Shown piece after piece: positions 35,085 to 43,691 of a DNA stretch of 64,000 nt. The number at the start of each line of letters is the position of its first letter. The stretch's first letter is position 1. The stretch lies in contig NZ_VCEI01000028.1 in NCBI RefSeq assembly GCF_005860765.1, positions 248,001-312,000 of the forward strand. The letters are read 5' to 3'. This stretch comes from Dyadobacter sediminis. Lineage in GTDB: Bacteria > Bacteroidota > Bacteroidia > Cytophagales > Spirosomataceae. Below the pieces are notes generated by a model. The model was not told where the DNA came from, made no database searches, and saw only the letters and a list, made by a program, of their open reading frames with translations. Position numbers and translations under genes: made by a program.

Positions 35085-36401
35085 GTGAAAGAATCAACTG
35101 AAAGTGACGATCCTCTCGCCCGAACGCGTACGGGGATTTCATATCCCCGAAAATGTACGCAAGCTGTATTAGCCGGAGTCATCATACCCACTGATTTTCT
35201 GGCTCCATACGACCTTATTCTTATCATTGTTTTCTTCTTTATTTCTGTTTTTCTTTCGGGTGTACGGGCCGCCTATGCTGCTTCCGGGGCAATGGAAAAT
35301 CCATGGGAACGCAAAAACGAATCCGTTAGCAACGTTCCAAGCCGGATTCAGCAATTGGCACTTTCATTGGTTCAGCGAGCGGTTACATTGCTTGCGTTGT
35401 TGCTGGCTGCAAGACTTTTCTGGCTGCAATTTCAAAACAGTACAACGGAGCTGCTTCACTGGATTGCAATCGGCAGCATTGCTGTCTGGGTTTGGCTGGA
35501 TGCAGTTGTACGGTATAACTGTGCGCGGCGAGCCAACGAACTTATTCCCAGAATTGCAGGAACAACACAGTTTCTGATCAAAATCTGTCGTCCGCTTACT
35601 CAGCCGATCATGAACCTTGGCTATTCTTTTGGCGTGCTTACTCCGGAAGGTGCCGACATTTCAACGGAAATGCTGGAAGCCAAAGCGGAAAGCGAAGAAG
35701 AAACGGACCTTTTAAGAGGACTTGCCAATTTCAGGCAGACGAACGCCAAAAAAGCCATGCAGGCGCGGCTGCATATTACCGCTTTTGATATTGAACTGGA
35801 TTTTCATGAGCTGATGGATAAGATCAATAAATCCGGTTATTCGCGCGTTCCCGTTTTCCGTGATGATCTCGACCATATTGAAGGAATTCTGAACGTAAAG
35901 GATTTGCTGCCGCATATTCATCTGGACGAGCATTTTCAATGGCAGAAACTTTTACGGCCTGTCTATTTTATTCCGGAAAGCAAGCACCTCGACGATCTGA
36001 TGAAAGATTTCCAGAACCGCCGTGTGCATATGGCCATTGTTGTGGATGAATACGGCGGAACCAGCGGCCTCATTACGCTGGAAGATATCATAGAGGAAAT
36101 CTTTGGCGATATCAACGATGAATACGATGAAGATGAAGAAGTAAATTACACGCAGGTTGATGACAATACATACGTTTTTGAGGGAAAAGTACTCATTAAC
36201 GATCTTTGCAGAATCCTGAACCTTGAAACGGACTATTTTGATGAAGTCCGCGGAAACAGCGAATCGCTGGCGGGCCTGCTGCTGGAACTGTTTTCAAGAT
36301 TGCCGCGTACAGGAGAAATTGCCGTTCACAGGGAAATCACTTTTAAAGTACAATCGGCTGACAAGAAAAGGATCAAGAAAGTGAGGGTGCTGGTTTCCTG
36401 A
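35085..36401 (+). CDS. gldE: GldE, gliding-associated membrane protein with CBS pair and CorC_HlyC domain
   Basis: The 438-residue protein has a membrane region (LAPYDLILIIVFFFISVFLSGV and ALSLVQRAVTLLALLLAARL), then a cytosolic CBS-domain pair (SGYSRVPVFRDDLDHIEGILNVKDLL and HMAIVVDEYGGTSGLITLEDIIEEIFGDI), and a C-terminal CorC_HlyC domain. It is homologous to Flavobacterium GldE. The start is GTG 35085. In many Bacteroidota gldD follows gldE, but here the next gene is guaB, so the usual partner is missing locally. Confidence 0.85.
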   Translation: MKESTESDDPLARTRTGISYPRKCTQAVLAGVIIPTDFLAPYDLILIIVFFFISVFLSGVRAAYAASGAMENPWERKNESVSNVPSRIQQLALSLVQRAVTLLALLLAARLFWLQFQNSTTELLHWIAIGSIAVWVWLDAVVRYNCARRANELIPRIAGTTQFLIKICRPLTQPIMNLGYSFGVLTPEGADISTEMLEAKAESEEETDLLRGLANFRQTNAKKAMQARLHITAFDIELDFHELMDKINKSGYSRVPVFRDDLDHIEGILNVKDLLPHIHLDEHFQWQKLLRPVYFIPESKHLDDLMKDFQNRRVHMAIVVDEYGGTSGLITLEDIIEEIFGDINDEYDEDEEVNYTQVDDNTYVFEGKVLINDLCRILNLETDYFDEVRGNSESLAGLLLELFSRLPRTGEIAVHREITFKVQSADKKRIKKVRVLVS

Positions 36402-36480
36402 ATTTTGCCGCTTTGAAAAACTTTGCCAAGAATATTTATCGGGAAAGTGCAATTTATTTTATTTACTGCAAACTTCTTCA

Positions 36481-36488
36481 TAATTTTG
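36481..36488 (+). promoter_or_regulatory. Bacteroidota -7 element for guaB
   Basis: TAATTTTG matches TAnnTTTG exactly, 28 bases before the guaB ATG. The -33 region is AT-rich without a clear TTG. Confidence 0.55.
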
Positions 36489-36516
36489 CCCGGCAAATAA
36501 CAATCGTTTATTTGCT

Positions 36517-37992
36517 ATGAGCACAGAGCTATCCAAAGTCCTCCTTGAGGCACTCACTTACGACGACGTTCTTCTAATACCTGGTTATTCAGAGATCCTG
36601 CCTCGCAATACAACAACAAAAACCAAACTTACCCGTAACATTGAGCTGAACGTTCCCCTGGTTTCTGCAGCAATGGATACTGTAACTGAATTTGACCTTG
36701 CTATTGCCATGGCGCAGGAAGGTGGAATCGGTATTATTCACAAAAATATGAGCCTTGAAGCTCAGGCGGAGCAGGTGCGGAAGGTAAAACGTTCGGAAAG
36801 CGGAATGATTCTCGACCCGATTACACTTTCAGATACTGCAACGTTAGGCGATGCGCATCAGATCATGCGTGAGTTCAAAATCGGCGGTATTCCGGTTATT
36901 GACAAAGATCACAAGCTTATCGGTATTCTGACAAACAGGGATCTTCGTTTTGAAAAAGAAATGTCAAAATCTGTAACCGAAATCATGACCAAGGAAAAGC
37001 TGATTACAGCATCCGAAGGTTTGTCGTTGGACGACGCGGAAAAAATCCTGCAGGAATACAAAATTGAAAAGCTTCCGATTGTAGATGCTGAGTATCGCCT
37101 TACCGGCTTGATCACTTACAAAGATATACTCAAACGCAAATCGCACCCGAATGCGTGCAAGGATGAATACGGAAGGCTGCGCGTTGGAGCAGCAGTAGGC
37201 GTAACGCATGATTTGTTGAAAAGAGTGGAAGCACTGGTAAAAGCCGGAGTGGATGTCATCAGCCTTGATACGGCGCACGGCCATTCTTTTGGTGTAATTG
37301 AAGCTTTGAAATCTGTAAAACAGCACTTCCCGAAACTGGACGTAATTGCAGGGAATGTAGCAACCGGCGAAGGTGCAAAAGCACTTGCAGAAGCCGGCGC
37401 GGACGCAGTGAAAGTAGGAGTGGGACCGGGAAGTATCTGCACAACACGGATCATTGCCGGTATCGGGGTGCCGCAGCTTACGGCCGTTATGTGGGCGGCC
37501 GAGGCGCTGAAAGGCACAGACGTTCCTGTGATTGCCGATGGCGGAATCCGTTTTTCAGGTGATATTACAAAGGCTTTGGCCGGCGGTGCAAGTACAATCA
37601 TGATCGGTTCCATGCTGGCCGGAAGCGATGAAGCGCCGGGCGAAATCGTCATTTATGAAGGACGGAAGTTCAAGGCTTACCGCGGAATGGGATCCGTTGA
37701 AGCGATGGAAGACGGTTCCAAAGACCGGTATTTTCAGGATGCGGAAGATGATATCAAGAAGCTTGTTCCGGAAGGAATTGTCGGACGGGTTCCGTTTAAA
37801 GGGAAAGTATCGGAAATCGTTTATCAAATGGTTGGTGGGCTGAAAGCCGGAATGGGTTATTGCGGTGCTTCCAATATTACCGAATTGCAAAAGGCACAAT
37901 TTGTAAAAATAACTTCTGCCGGAGTAAAAGAAAGTCATCCGCACGATGTCATGATCCAGAAAGAAGCACCAAATTACTCTTCGAAATCATAG
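36517..37992 (+). CDS. guaB: IMP dehydrogenase
   Basis: The enzyme oxidises IMP to XMP with NAD+, the committed step to guanine nucleotides. The 491-residue protein has the TIM-barrel start [13 protein letters not shown], a CBS pair (residues about 95-205), and the catalytic Cys308 in [11 protein letters not shown], then [18 protein letters not shown] and YRGMGS. It is complete and of usual length. It is followed by heptamer arrays and two hairpins. Confidence 0.97.
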   Translation: MSTELSKVLLEALTYDDVLLIPGYSEILPRNTTTKTKLTRNIELNVPLVSAAMDTVTEFDLAIAMAQEGGIGIIHKNMSLEAQAEQVRKVKRSESGMILDPITLSDTATLGDAHQIMREFKIGGIPVIDKDHKLIGILTNRDLRFEKEMSKSVTEIMTKEKLITASEGLSLDDAEKILQEYKIEKLPIVDAEYRLTGLITYKDILKRKSHPNACKDEYGRLRVGAAVGVTHDLLKRVEALVKAGVDVISLDTAHGHSFGVIEALKSVKQHFPKLDVIAGNVATGEGAKALAEAGADAVKVGVGPGSICTTRIIAGIGVPQLTAVMWAAEALKGTDVPVIADGGIRFSGDITKALAGGASTIMIGSMLAGSDEAPGEIVIYEGRKFKAYRGMGSVEAMEDGSKDRYFQDAEDDIKKLVPEGIVGRVPFKGKVSEIVYQMVGGLKAGMGYCGASNITELQKAQFVKITSAGVKESHPHDVMIQKEAPNYSSKS

Positions 37993-37993
37993 T

Positions 37994-38049
37994 AAGCTGT
38001 TGGCTATTAGCTTTTAGCGGTTAGCTCTTGGCTTTTAGCTGTTAGCGTA
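37994..38049 (+). repeat. Heptanucleotide array, 8 units of TRGCNNT
   Basis: In exact register: AAGCTGT, TGGCTAT, TAGCTTT, TAGCGGT, TAGCTCT, TGGCTTT, TAGCTGT, TAGCGTA. It begins two bases after the guaB stop. Confidence 0.9.
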
Positions 38050-38057
38050 CATTTTAT

Positions 38058-38085
38058 TTGGCTAGACGCTAACGGCCAAGAGCTT
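38058..38085 (-). repeat. Inverted heptamer array, about 4 units of ANNGCYA
   Basis: TTGGCTA, GACGCTA, ACGGCCA and AGAGCTT are the inverse of the previous array. AGCTCTTGGC (from 38023) pairs with GCCAAGAGCT (ending 38084), and GTTAGCGT with ACGCTAAC, so the two arrays can fold together. Confidence 0.75.
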
Positions 38086-38100
38086 TCAACAAATAAAAAC

Positions 38101-38134
38101 AAAAAACTGCCGGCTCTGAGCTGGCAGTTTTTTT
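38101..38134 (+). terminator. Intrinsic terminator for guaB
   Basis: AAAACTGCC pairs with GGCAGTTTT around GGCTCTGAGCT, which can itself pair, followed by a T-run. Confidence 0.9.
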
Positions 38135-38145
38135 ATCCTGACAAG

Positions 38146-38180
38146 AAAAGAGCTGTTAACGCATAGTTAACAGCTCTTTT
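38146..38180. terminator. Perfect 15-bp hairpin, probable second terminator
   Basis: AAAAGAGCTGTTAAC and GTTAACAGCTCTTTT enclose GCATA. T/A ends on both strands allow either direction, serving guaB or the convergent DedA gene. Confidence 0.85.
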
Positions 38181-38208
38181 TAATTACGATATAAATAGGT
38201 CAATTTAT

Positions 38209-38222
38209 ACAGCTAACAGCCA
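38209..38222 (-). repeat. Two inverted heptamer units (ACAGCTA, ACAGCCA)
   Basis: Same ANNGCYA register as the 43.6 kb array; a third decayed unit AACGCCT runs into the stop of the DedA gene. Confidence 0.6.
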
Positions 38223-38227
38223 AACGC

Positions 38228-38884
38228 CTACGCAGCAGTCGGTTTTGTAAAGCGGCTTTTAAAATACTGAAAGATCATTGGAAGAATAGAGAATCCGATA
38301 ATACCGAAAATAACCAGCTCGAAATTCTTTTTAACAATTTCCATATTGCCAAAGAAAAAGCCAAGCAATGTAAGCGATGGAACCCACAAAACGGCTCCTA
38401 TGACGCAATAGACAATGTATTTTGAATAATTCATACTTCCGGCACCGGCTACGAACGGAGCAACTGTACGCACAATCGGAATGAATCGTGCCATGATTAC
38501 AGTGCTTCCGCCATGCTTTTCATAAAATGCCTCGGTTTTTTCAAGGTATTCTCTTTTCAGGAATAATATACGCTCCCGTTTCTTGATTTCTCCGCCAAAC
38601 TTTTTACCCATAAAGTAATTGACATTGTCGCCCAGAAGCGCCGCAATGATCAGTACAATGATGATCAGCCAGACATTCAGGCCGGTTCCCTGATTAGCCG
38701 CAATGGCTCCGGCAGCGAATAACAGTGAATCGCCCGGCAGCAAAGGCATGATTACAAGTCCGGTTTCAGTAAAAACAATCAGGAACAGAATGACATAAGT
38801 AAGCGTGCCGTATTGTTCCACGATATTGAACAAATGCTTGTCCAGATGAAGAAAAAAATCAATGAACTGCGTTAAAAATTCCAT
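38228..38884 (-). CDS. DedA family membrane protein
   Basis: The 218-residue inner-membrane protein matches the DedA/SNARE-associated family: FTETGLVIMPLLPGDSLLFAAGAI, DNVNYFMGKKFGGEI, and the amphipathic re-entrant segment FIPIVRTVAPFVAGAGSMNY. DedA proteins affect membrane lipid transport and proton gradient maintenance. The C-terminal helix is basic. It converges on guaB and has its own hairpins at its 3' side. Confidence 0.92.
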   Translation of the reverse strand: MEFLTQFIDFFLHLDKHLFNIVEQYGTLTYVILFLIVFTETGLVIMPLLPGDSLLFAAGAIAANQGTGLNVWLIIIVLIIAALLGDNVNYFMGKKFGGEIKKRERILFLKREYLEKTEAFYEKHGGSTVIMARFIPIVRTVAPFVAGAGSMNYSKYIVYCVIGAVLWVPSLTLLGFFFGNMEIVKKNFELVIFGIIGFSILPMIFQYFKSRFTKPTAA

Positions 38885-38925
38885 AGCTAATTTAATTTAA
38901 CAAGTCTGTATTTAAGTATGTGATA

Positions 38926-39720
38926 TTATTTGGAATCGATTTTCCACTTTTGCTTGGTTTTTGTATTCAGGAAGTGATTAAAAGTATCTCCACGCAGTCC
39001 CAAACGGATTGTTTCAAGCGGAATGAGTTCACTCGGGGCAATATTTCCTAAATTTACATTGGCGCCCAGAAGTTTTACAAACCAGACTTGCTGCGATTTC
39101 TGAGGTGCTTCCCAGAGCATGTCCTCAAAAGCGATTTCGGTCAGGATTTCTTCAACAAGTCCTTGCCGTACTTCACCGCTTGCCCTGAACAAACCTACAT
39201 TTCCGGATTCTCTGGCTTCGCCGATTACTTTCCATGCGCCTGCCTGAAGTTCCGATTTGATCAGCTGAATCCATTTGTAAGGCGGAATGATCTTGTTTTC
39301 ATCCTTTGAGCCTACTTCGGAAAGTACGGTCACCTGCTTGGAAAGCGTATGGATATATTCACATTTGACATCCTGCGCCATTTCAATGGAACCGTCGGAA
39401 ACTTCCGCATATTTCAGATCGTATTTGTCAAGCAGCTTTCGGTAATCGTCAAACTGGTTTCTTACAACAAAGGCTTCAAACAACGTTCCGCCAAAATAAA
39501 CGGGAATGTTGGCGCTTTTGTAAACAGCCAGTTTTTCATTCAGATTCGGAGTTACAAAAGAAGTGGCCCAGCCAAGCTTTACGATATCTATATAAGGCGA
39601 TGCAGTGGAAATCATATCTTCTGTTTCCCTGATACTTAGTCCTTTATCCATTACCATGGTGATCCCCTTTTCCCTGGGTTTTTCAGTACGGACAGGAACT
39701 TGCGATAACGTAAAATTCAT
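38926..39720 (-). CDS. Phosphosulfolactate synthase (ComA-like)
   Basis: The enzyme adds sulfite to phosphoenolpyruvate to form (R)-phosphosulfolactate. The 264-residue TIM-barrel protein has EKGITMVMDKGLSIRETEDMI, DIVKLGWATSFVT, PVYFGGTLFEAFV and EVSDGSIEMAQDVK, characteristic of the ComA family. I start at ATG 39720. In Bacteroidota the pathway is more likely to feed sulfonate or sulfonolipid precursors than coenzyme M. Neighbours give no further pathway genes. Confidence 0.85.
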   Translation of the reverse strand: MNFTLSQVPVRTEKPREKGITMVMDKGLSIRETEDMISTASPYIDIVKLGWATSFVTPNLNEKLAVYKSANIPVYFGGTLFEAFVVRNQFDDYRKLLDKYDLKYAEVSDGSIEMAQDVKCEYIHTLSKQVTVLSEVGSKDENKIIPPYKWIQLIKSELQAGAWKVIGEARESGNVGLFRASGEVRQGLVEEILTEIAFEDMLWEAPQKSQQVWFVKLLGANVNLGNIAPSELIPLETIRLGLRGDTFNHFLNTKTKQKWKIDSK

Positions 39721-39901
39721 ATATGAGTATGCTTTTATCTCTGGCAAAAACTCCGGCAAAGGTAGTAATTACCTTTGATACGTAGCAATAAAATCCATAT
39801 CAATGACGGATTACCCTGTATCTTTCTGAGATAATTACTATTTTTATAATGTTGCCGTATAGAACGGTGACTTTTCAAACGTGCACATATCTAATTCCTT
39901 A

Positions 39902-40369
39902 ATGGATTCTGAAAACAAAAGGATTGATTTCCTTAAGCAATTTATTGGAAAGCCGGCAAGCCAGGATTTTTCGCCGGTAGCCAACTGGTTGAACGGCAAG
40001 CTTATGGATGTAGGCATGGACTTCATGCAAATAGAATACGTCGTTCGGGAAGACATGTGCAATCCGATGCGGACGTTGCATGGCGGCATTGCAGCCACGA
40101 TTCTGGATGACATCGTCGGCACGATGGTTTATGCAATGGGCCGGGAATTTGCATTTACTTCTGTAAACCTGAATTGTGACTTTCTGAACCCGGCCGTTCC
40201 CGGACAGGTTATCATTGCCAAATCCAAAGTGATCCGTTCGGGCAGAAACATCGTGCATGTGGAAGGGGAAATTGTCAGTACGGAAGGAAAAATCATTGCC
40301 AAATGTACGAGCAACCTCATTCAGACTTCTATCAAAATCCCGGACGTGCCTGCTGTTACTTTCAGGTAA
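39902..40369 (+). CDS. PaaI-type thioesterase (hotdog fold)
   Basis: The 155-residue protein has one hotdog domain: NPMRTLHGGIAATILDDIVGTMVYAM (the HGG..D region) and VNLNCDFLNPAVPGQVIIAKSKVIRSGRNIVHVEGEI. It hydrolyses acyl-CoA thioesters; the substrate is unknown. I start at ATG 39902 rather than GTG 39881. mazG follows 15 bases later, so they may share a transcript. Confidence 0.9.
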   Translation: MDSENKRIDFLKQFIGKPASQDFSPVANWLNGKLMDVGMDFMQIEYVVREDMCNPMRTLHGGIAATILDDIVGTMVYAMGREFAFTSVNLNCDFLNPAVPGQVIIAKSKVIRSGRNIVHVEGEIVSTEGKIIAKCTSNLIQTSIKIPDVPAVTFR

Positions 40370-40384
40370 CATTTACTCTTATTT

Positions 40385-41218
40385 ATGGAAAAACAATTTA
40401 GCGACCTGCCGGAAAGCAGGCAACAGCAGTTAATGGCCTTTGACAGGCTGCTGACGATCATGGACGAACTCCGTGAAAAATGCCCCTGGGACCGGAAACA
40501 GACAATGGAAAGTCTGCGGCATCTCACGATTGAAGAAACTTACGAACTTTCGGATTCAATCCTAGAAAATGACATTCCCGAAGTCAAAAAAGAATTGGGC
40601 GATTTGCTGCTGCATATTGTTTTTTATGCCAAAATAGGTTCCGAACGAAAAGAGGAAAATTCGTATCAATTTGATATCAAAGACGTTCTGAACGGTATTT
40701 GTGAAAAACTGATTTCGCGCCATCCGCATATTTACGGCGATGCCGTGGCGGATTCAGAAGAAGCCGTAAAACAGAACTGGGAAAAACTCAAACTTAAAGA
40801 AGGAAATAAATCCGTTTTGTCCGGCGTTCCGGCTTCCTTGCCTGCGCTTGTGAAAGCCATGCGGATTCAGGAAAAGGCAAGAGGCGCAGGATTTGACTGG
40901 GACGAAAAGCAGCAGGTCTGGGAAAAAGTGGAAGAAGAACTTAAAGAATTTAAGGATCATTTCAACATTGAAACAAACGACGTTATGGATCAGAAAGAAG
41001 CCGAAAGTGAATTTGGCGACTTGCTTTTTTCTTTGGTCAATTATTCCAGATTTGTAGACATTAACCCGGAAACGGCTCTGGAAAGAACAAACAAGAAATT
41101 CATCCGGCGTTTCCAGTACCTCGAAGAAGCTTCAAAGGCCGACGGCAAAACTTTGTCCGACATGTCTTTGCAGGAAATGGACGAATACTGGAACAAGGCC
41201 AAGGAAACAGAAGTTTAA
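40385..41218 (+). CDS. mazG: Nucleoside triphosphate pyrophosphohydrolase
   Basis: The 277-residue protein has two MazG domains. The first has ELREKCPWDRKQTMESLRHLTIEETYEL..EVKKELGDLLLHIVFYA, the second EKVEEELKEFKDHF..EFGDLLFSLVNYSRF. It hydrolyses dNTPs/NTPs to monophosphates for nucleotide pool sanitation. It lies between the thioesterase and a thiamine pyrophosphokinase gene at 15 and 12 bases, indicating an operon. Confidence 0.95.
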   Translation: MEKQFSDLPESRQQQLMAFDRLLTIMDELREKCPWDRKQTMESLRHLTIEETYELSDSILENDIPEVKKELGDLLLHIVFYAKIGSERKEENSYQFDIKDVLNGICEKLISRHPHIYGDAVADSEEAVKQNWEKLKLKEGNKSVLSGVPASLPALVKAMRIQEKARGAGFDWDEKQQVWEKVEEELKEFKDHFNIETNDVMDQKEAESEFGDLLFSLVNYSRFVDINPETALERTNKKFIRRFQYLEEASKADGKTLSDMSLQEMDEYWNKAKETEV

Positions 41219-41230
41219 ACAGCGCAGTCC

Positions 41231-41896
41231 ATGTCATCGCATCATATCGTCAGAGAAAAACAGGAACCTGCGCTTATCATTGCCAACGGAGAAGCATGCA
41301 GCGAAGAGCTTCTCGGCCAGCTGCTGGAATGGAGTCCTTTTATTGTCGTGCTGGATCATGCCATTTACCGCGTGCTGGATCTGGGTATCAAAGTGGATGT
41401 ATGGATGGGCGACTTTGATCAGCAGCATGATTTTGAAATGATACAGGCCAGACAAGCGCCGCTGGAAATTGTTCATACGCCGGATCAGGAAAAAACGGAT
41501 CTTGAAAAAGCAATTGACTTTCTGGTAACAAGGGGTTTTCCTGCTGCCAATATCGTTTGGGCAACCGGCCGCCGTGCCGATCACGCCATAACCAACATTA
41601 CAAATCTGGTTCGTTACAAGGAAAAAATCCGGCTGGTGTTATTTGATGATTATTCCAAAATTTTTCCATTGTCCGGAACATTCGAAAAATGGTATGTAGC
41701 CGGAACGCCCGTTTCGCTCATTCCGGTTGGCATTGTTGAAGGAATTGAAACAAGCGGATTAAAGTACAATCTTCATGACGAAACACTCACATTGGGGCAT
41801 AGAACCGGAAACAGTAATGAAGCCGAAAAAGACGGTATGGTCCGTATTTCAGCCCGAAAAGGCGATTTGCTGATTATGGAATGCTGGGATTTATAA
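41231..41896 (+). CDS. Thiamine pyrophosphokinase-like protein
   Basis: The 221-residue protein has the substrate-binding VWMGDFDQQHDF, TPDQEKTDLEKAIDFLVTRG and WATGRRADHAITNITNLV, which match the catalytic and thiamine-binding loops of the family. It would make thiamine diphosphate from thiamine and ATP. The GDFDQ loop is changed from the common GDFDS. It overlaps the convergent M1 peptidase gene by six bases at the stop codons. Confidence 0.88.
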   Translation: MSSHHIVREKQEPALIIANGEACSEELLGQLLEWSPFIVVLDHAIYRVLDLGIKVDVWMGDFDQQHDFEMIQARQAPLEIVHTPDQEKTDLEKAIDFLVTRGFPAANIVWATGRRADHAITNITNLVRYKEKIRLVLFDDYSKIFPLSGTFEKWYVAGTPVSLIPVGIVEGIETSGLKYNLHDETLTLGHRTGNSNEAEKDGMVRISARKGDLLIMECWDL

Positions 41897-43531
41897 AGAA
41901 GCCTGCTTTGTTTCTTTGGATTCTACAAAAAAATTGCGGTTCACAATAAGCGTCTTTTCATTTTTTGCCTTCATCGTTTGCCATTCCGTTGTCGGGTAAA
42001 TAAAATCTTCCTTGCCGCTTCCTATTTTGACTTTTACAGGCATGTCAAATCCGGTGACGACATTGTTCCAGCGATACTGAAGACCTTTGTTTCCAAAAGA
42101 ATATTCCAGAACCGGAATGCGCACATCGCGGAGATATTGATCGAATACTTTGAAAATGTTTCTTCCGGCGTGCTCGCTTACATAATTTTCAATTTCCGAG
42201 CCGTCAACCGTTTTGTGGTAAAAAGTTTTGTTAAGGCCACGAAGAATCTGCCGCCATTTTTCATCGTCATTTACGATCTGACGAATGGTATGCAGCATGT
42301 TTCCGCCTTTGTAATACATATCCCGCGAGCCTTCCTGATTTACGCCATGAATCCCGACAATCGGAATATCGTTGGCAATCAGCGCCTTTGTTCCGAGTAC
42401 ATAATCCGAGCCGGCTTCTTTTCCAAAGTAATACTCTACATACAGGTTTTCGGAATAGTTTGTAAAACTTTCGTGCACCCACATATCCGCCACATCTTTG
42501 TACGTAATGTTGTTTGCAAACCATTCGTGGCCGCTTTCATGGATGATGATGAAATCCCATTTCAAACCCCAGCCTGTTTTGGACAAGTCACGGCCGAGAT
42601 AACCCATTTTATATCCGTTGCCGTAAGTAACCGAACTCTGATGTTCCATTCCGAGATAAGGCACTTCCACGAGCTTGTAACCGTCTTCATAAAACGGATA
42701 CGGCCCAAACCAGTGCTCAAATGCTTTCAGCATTTGCGGTGCCTGTTTGAACTGCTCTTTTGCTTTTTCAAGATTCTGTGGCAGCACGTAATAACTCAGC
42801 GCCAGATCGCCTTTTTCACCTTTAAAGGTTTCTTTCCAGCTTACGTAATCCGCCACATTCATGTTCACGCCGTAATTGTTGATCGGGTTTTTTACAAACC
42901 AGTTGAACGTATGCGTATTGTCATTGTTTTCAGTCACAGAACGCAAGTTTCCGTTTGAAACATCCATCATGTTTTTAGGTACTGTAATGCTGATCTGCAT
43001 GCTGTCCGGCTCATCGTACATGTGATCCTTGCATGGCCACCATACGCTGGAACCAAGTCCCTGGCAGGAAGTTGAAATAATCGTGTTTCCCTTTCCGTCC
43101 GGAATCCACTGAACGCCCCCGTCCCAGGGCGGCCGCTTGGCCAATCTTGGTTTACCTGAATAAAAGACCTCAACGGATTCCAGCTTTCCGGCTTCCTGTT
43201 TTTTTACAAGATCAATAAAAAAGGCATTGCCGTCTCTTTTAAAAGTCAGTTCTTTTCCGTCCTGAATCACTTTATCGATTTTTAAAGGTTCCTGCAAATC
43301 AATCTGCATGGATTGGCCGGCTTTCAGTACCTTGTAATTCACCTGCGTACTTCCAGACAACGTGCTGTCCTGCGCATTCGGGCGAACATGCAGATGGTAA
43401 TAAGTAAGGTCCCACCATTCGCGCTGCGGCGTGATGGAACCACGCAACGTATCTGCATGCGTAAATTTGCCGCTCTGAGCCATGCAGCCGCCGGAAATAA
43501 CCAGAAAAATAAAAAGAAGTGGTTTGAACAT
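41891..43531 (-). CDS. M1 family zinc aminopeptidase, exported
   Basis: The 546-residue protein has a signal peptide (MFKPLLFIFLVISGGCMAQ). The zinc site is HESGH (residues 331-335) with Glu354, and the GMEH motif of M1 enzymes is at 294-297. An N-terminal beta domain (WWDLTYYHLHVRPNAQDSTLSGSTQVNYK) precedes the catalytic domain. It is shorter than classical aminopeptidase N (about 870 residues) and lacks the helical C-terminal domain. I start at ATG 43531. It is convergent with the thiamine kinase gene. Confidence 0.92.
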   Translation of the reverse strand: MFKPLLFIFLVISGGCMAQSGKFTHADTLRGSITPQREWWDLTYYHLHVRPNAQDSTLSGSTQVNYKVLKAGQSMQIDLQEPLKIDKVIQDGKELTFKRDGNAFFIDLVKKQEAGKLESVEVFYSGKPRLAKRPPWDGGVQWIPDGKGNTIISTSCQGLGSSVWWPCKDHMYDEPDSMQISITVPKNMMDVSNGNLRSVTENNDNTHTFNWFVKNPINNYGVNMNVADYVSWKETFKGEKGDLALSYYVLPQNLEKAKEQFKQAPQMLKAFEHWFGPYPFYEDGYKLVEVPYLGMEHQSSVTYGNGYKMGYLGRDLSKTGWGLKWDFIIIHESGHEWFANNITYKDVADMWVHESFTNYSENLYVEYYFGKEAGSDYVLGTKALIANDIPIVGIHGVNQEGSRDMYYKGGNMLHTIRQIVNDDEKWRQILRGLNKTFYHKTVDGSEIENYVSEHAGRNIFKVFDQYLRDVRIPVLEYSFGNKGLQYRWNNVVTGFDMPVKVKIGSGKEDFIYPTTEWQTMKAKNEKTLIVNRNFFVESKETKQASL

Positions 43532-43615
43532 TTTGTAATTACAGCCAAGTAATCGCTTTAAATCAGTACAGGCTATTTGCCCGTTAATAATATTTTCAAA
43601 AGTCAACAGCTAAAA

Positions 43616-43678
43616 AAAGCCAACAGCCACCAGCTAATAGCCATCAGCTAAAAGCCAATAGCTAACAGCCAACAGCTA
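43616..43678 (-). repeat. Heptanucleotide array, 9 consecutive units of NNNGCYA
   Basis: Exact-register units AAAGCCA, ACAGCCA, CCAGCTA, ATAGCCA, TCAGCTA, AAAGCCA, ATAGCTA, ACAGCCA, ACAGCTA. A further ACAGCTA at 43606 lies before an A-run. It lies just after the stop of the kelch gene. Confidence 0.92.
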
Positions 43679-43691
43679 AAAAACGCCAAGC

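Noticed and set aside
41978..42958. 326-codon open frame on the plus strand
   Set aside because: It overlaps the M1 aminopeptidase gene antiparallel and shows no recognizable motif; the M1 gene has its full active site.
43616..43678. Possible CRISPR array
   Set aside because: Units are 7 bases with no spacers, and no cas genes are in the window.
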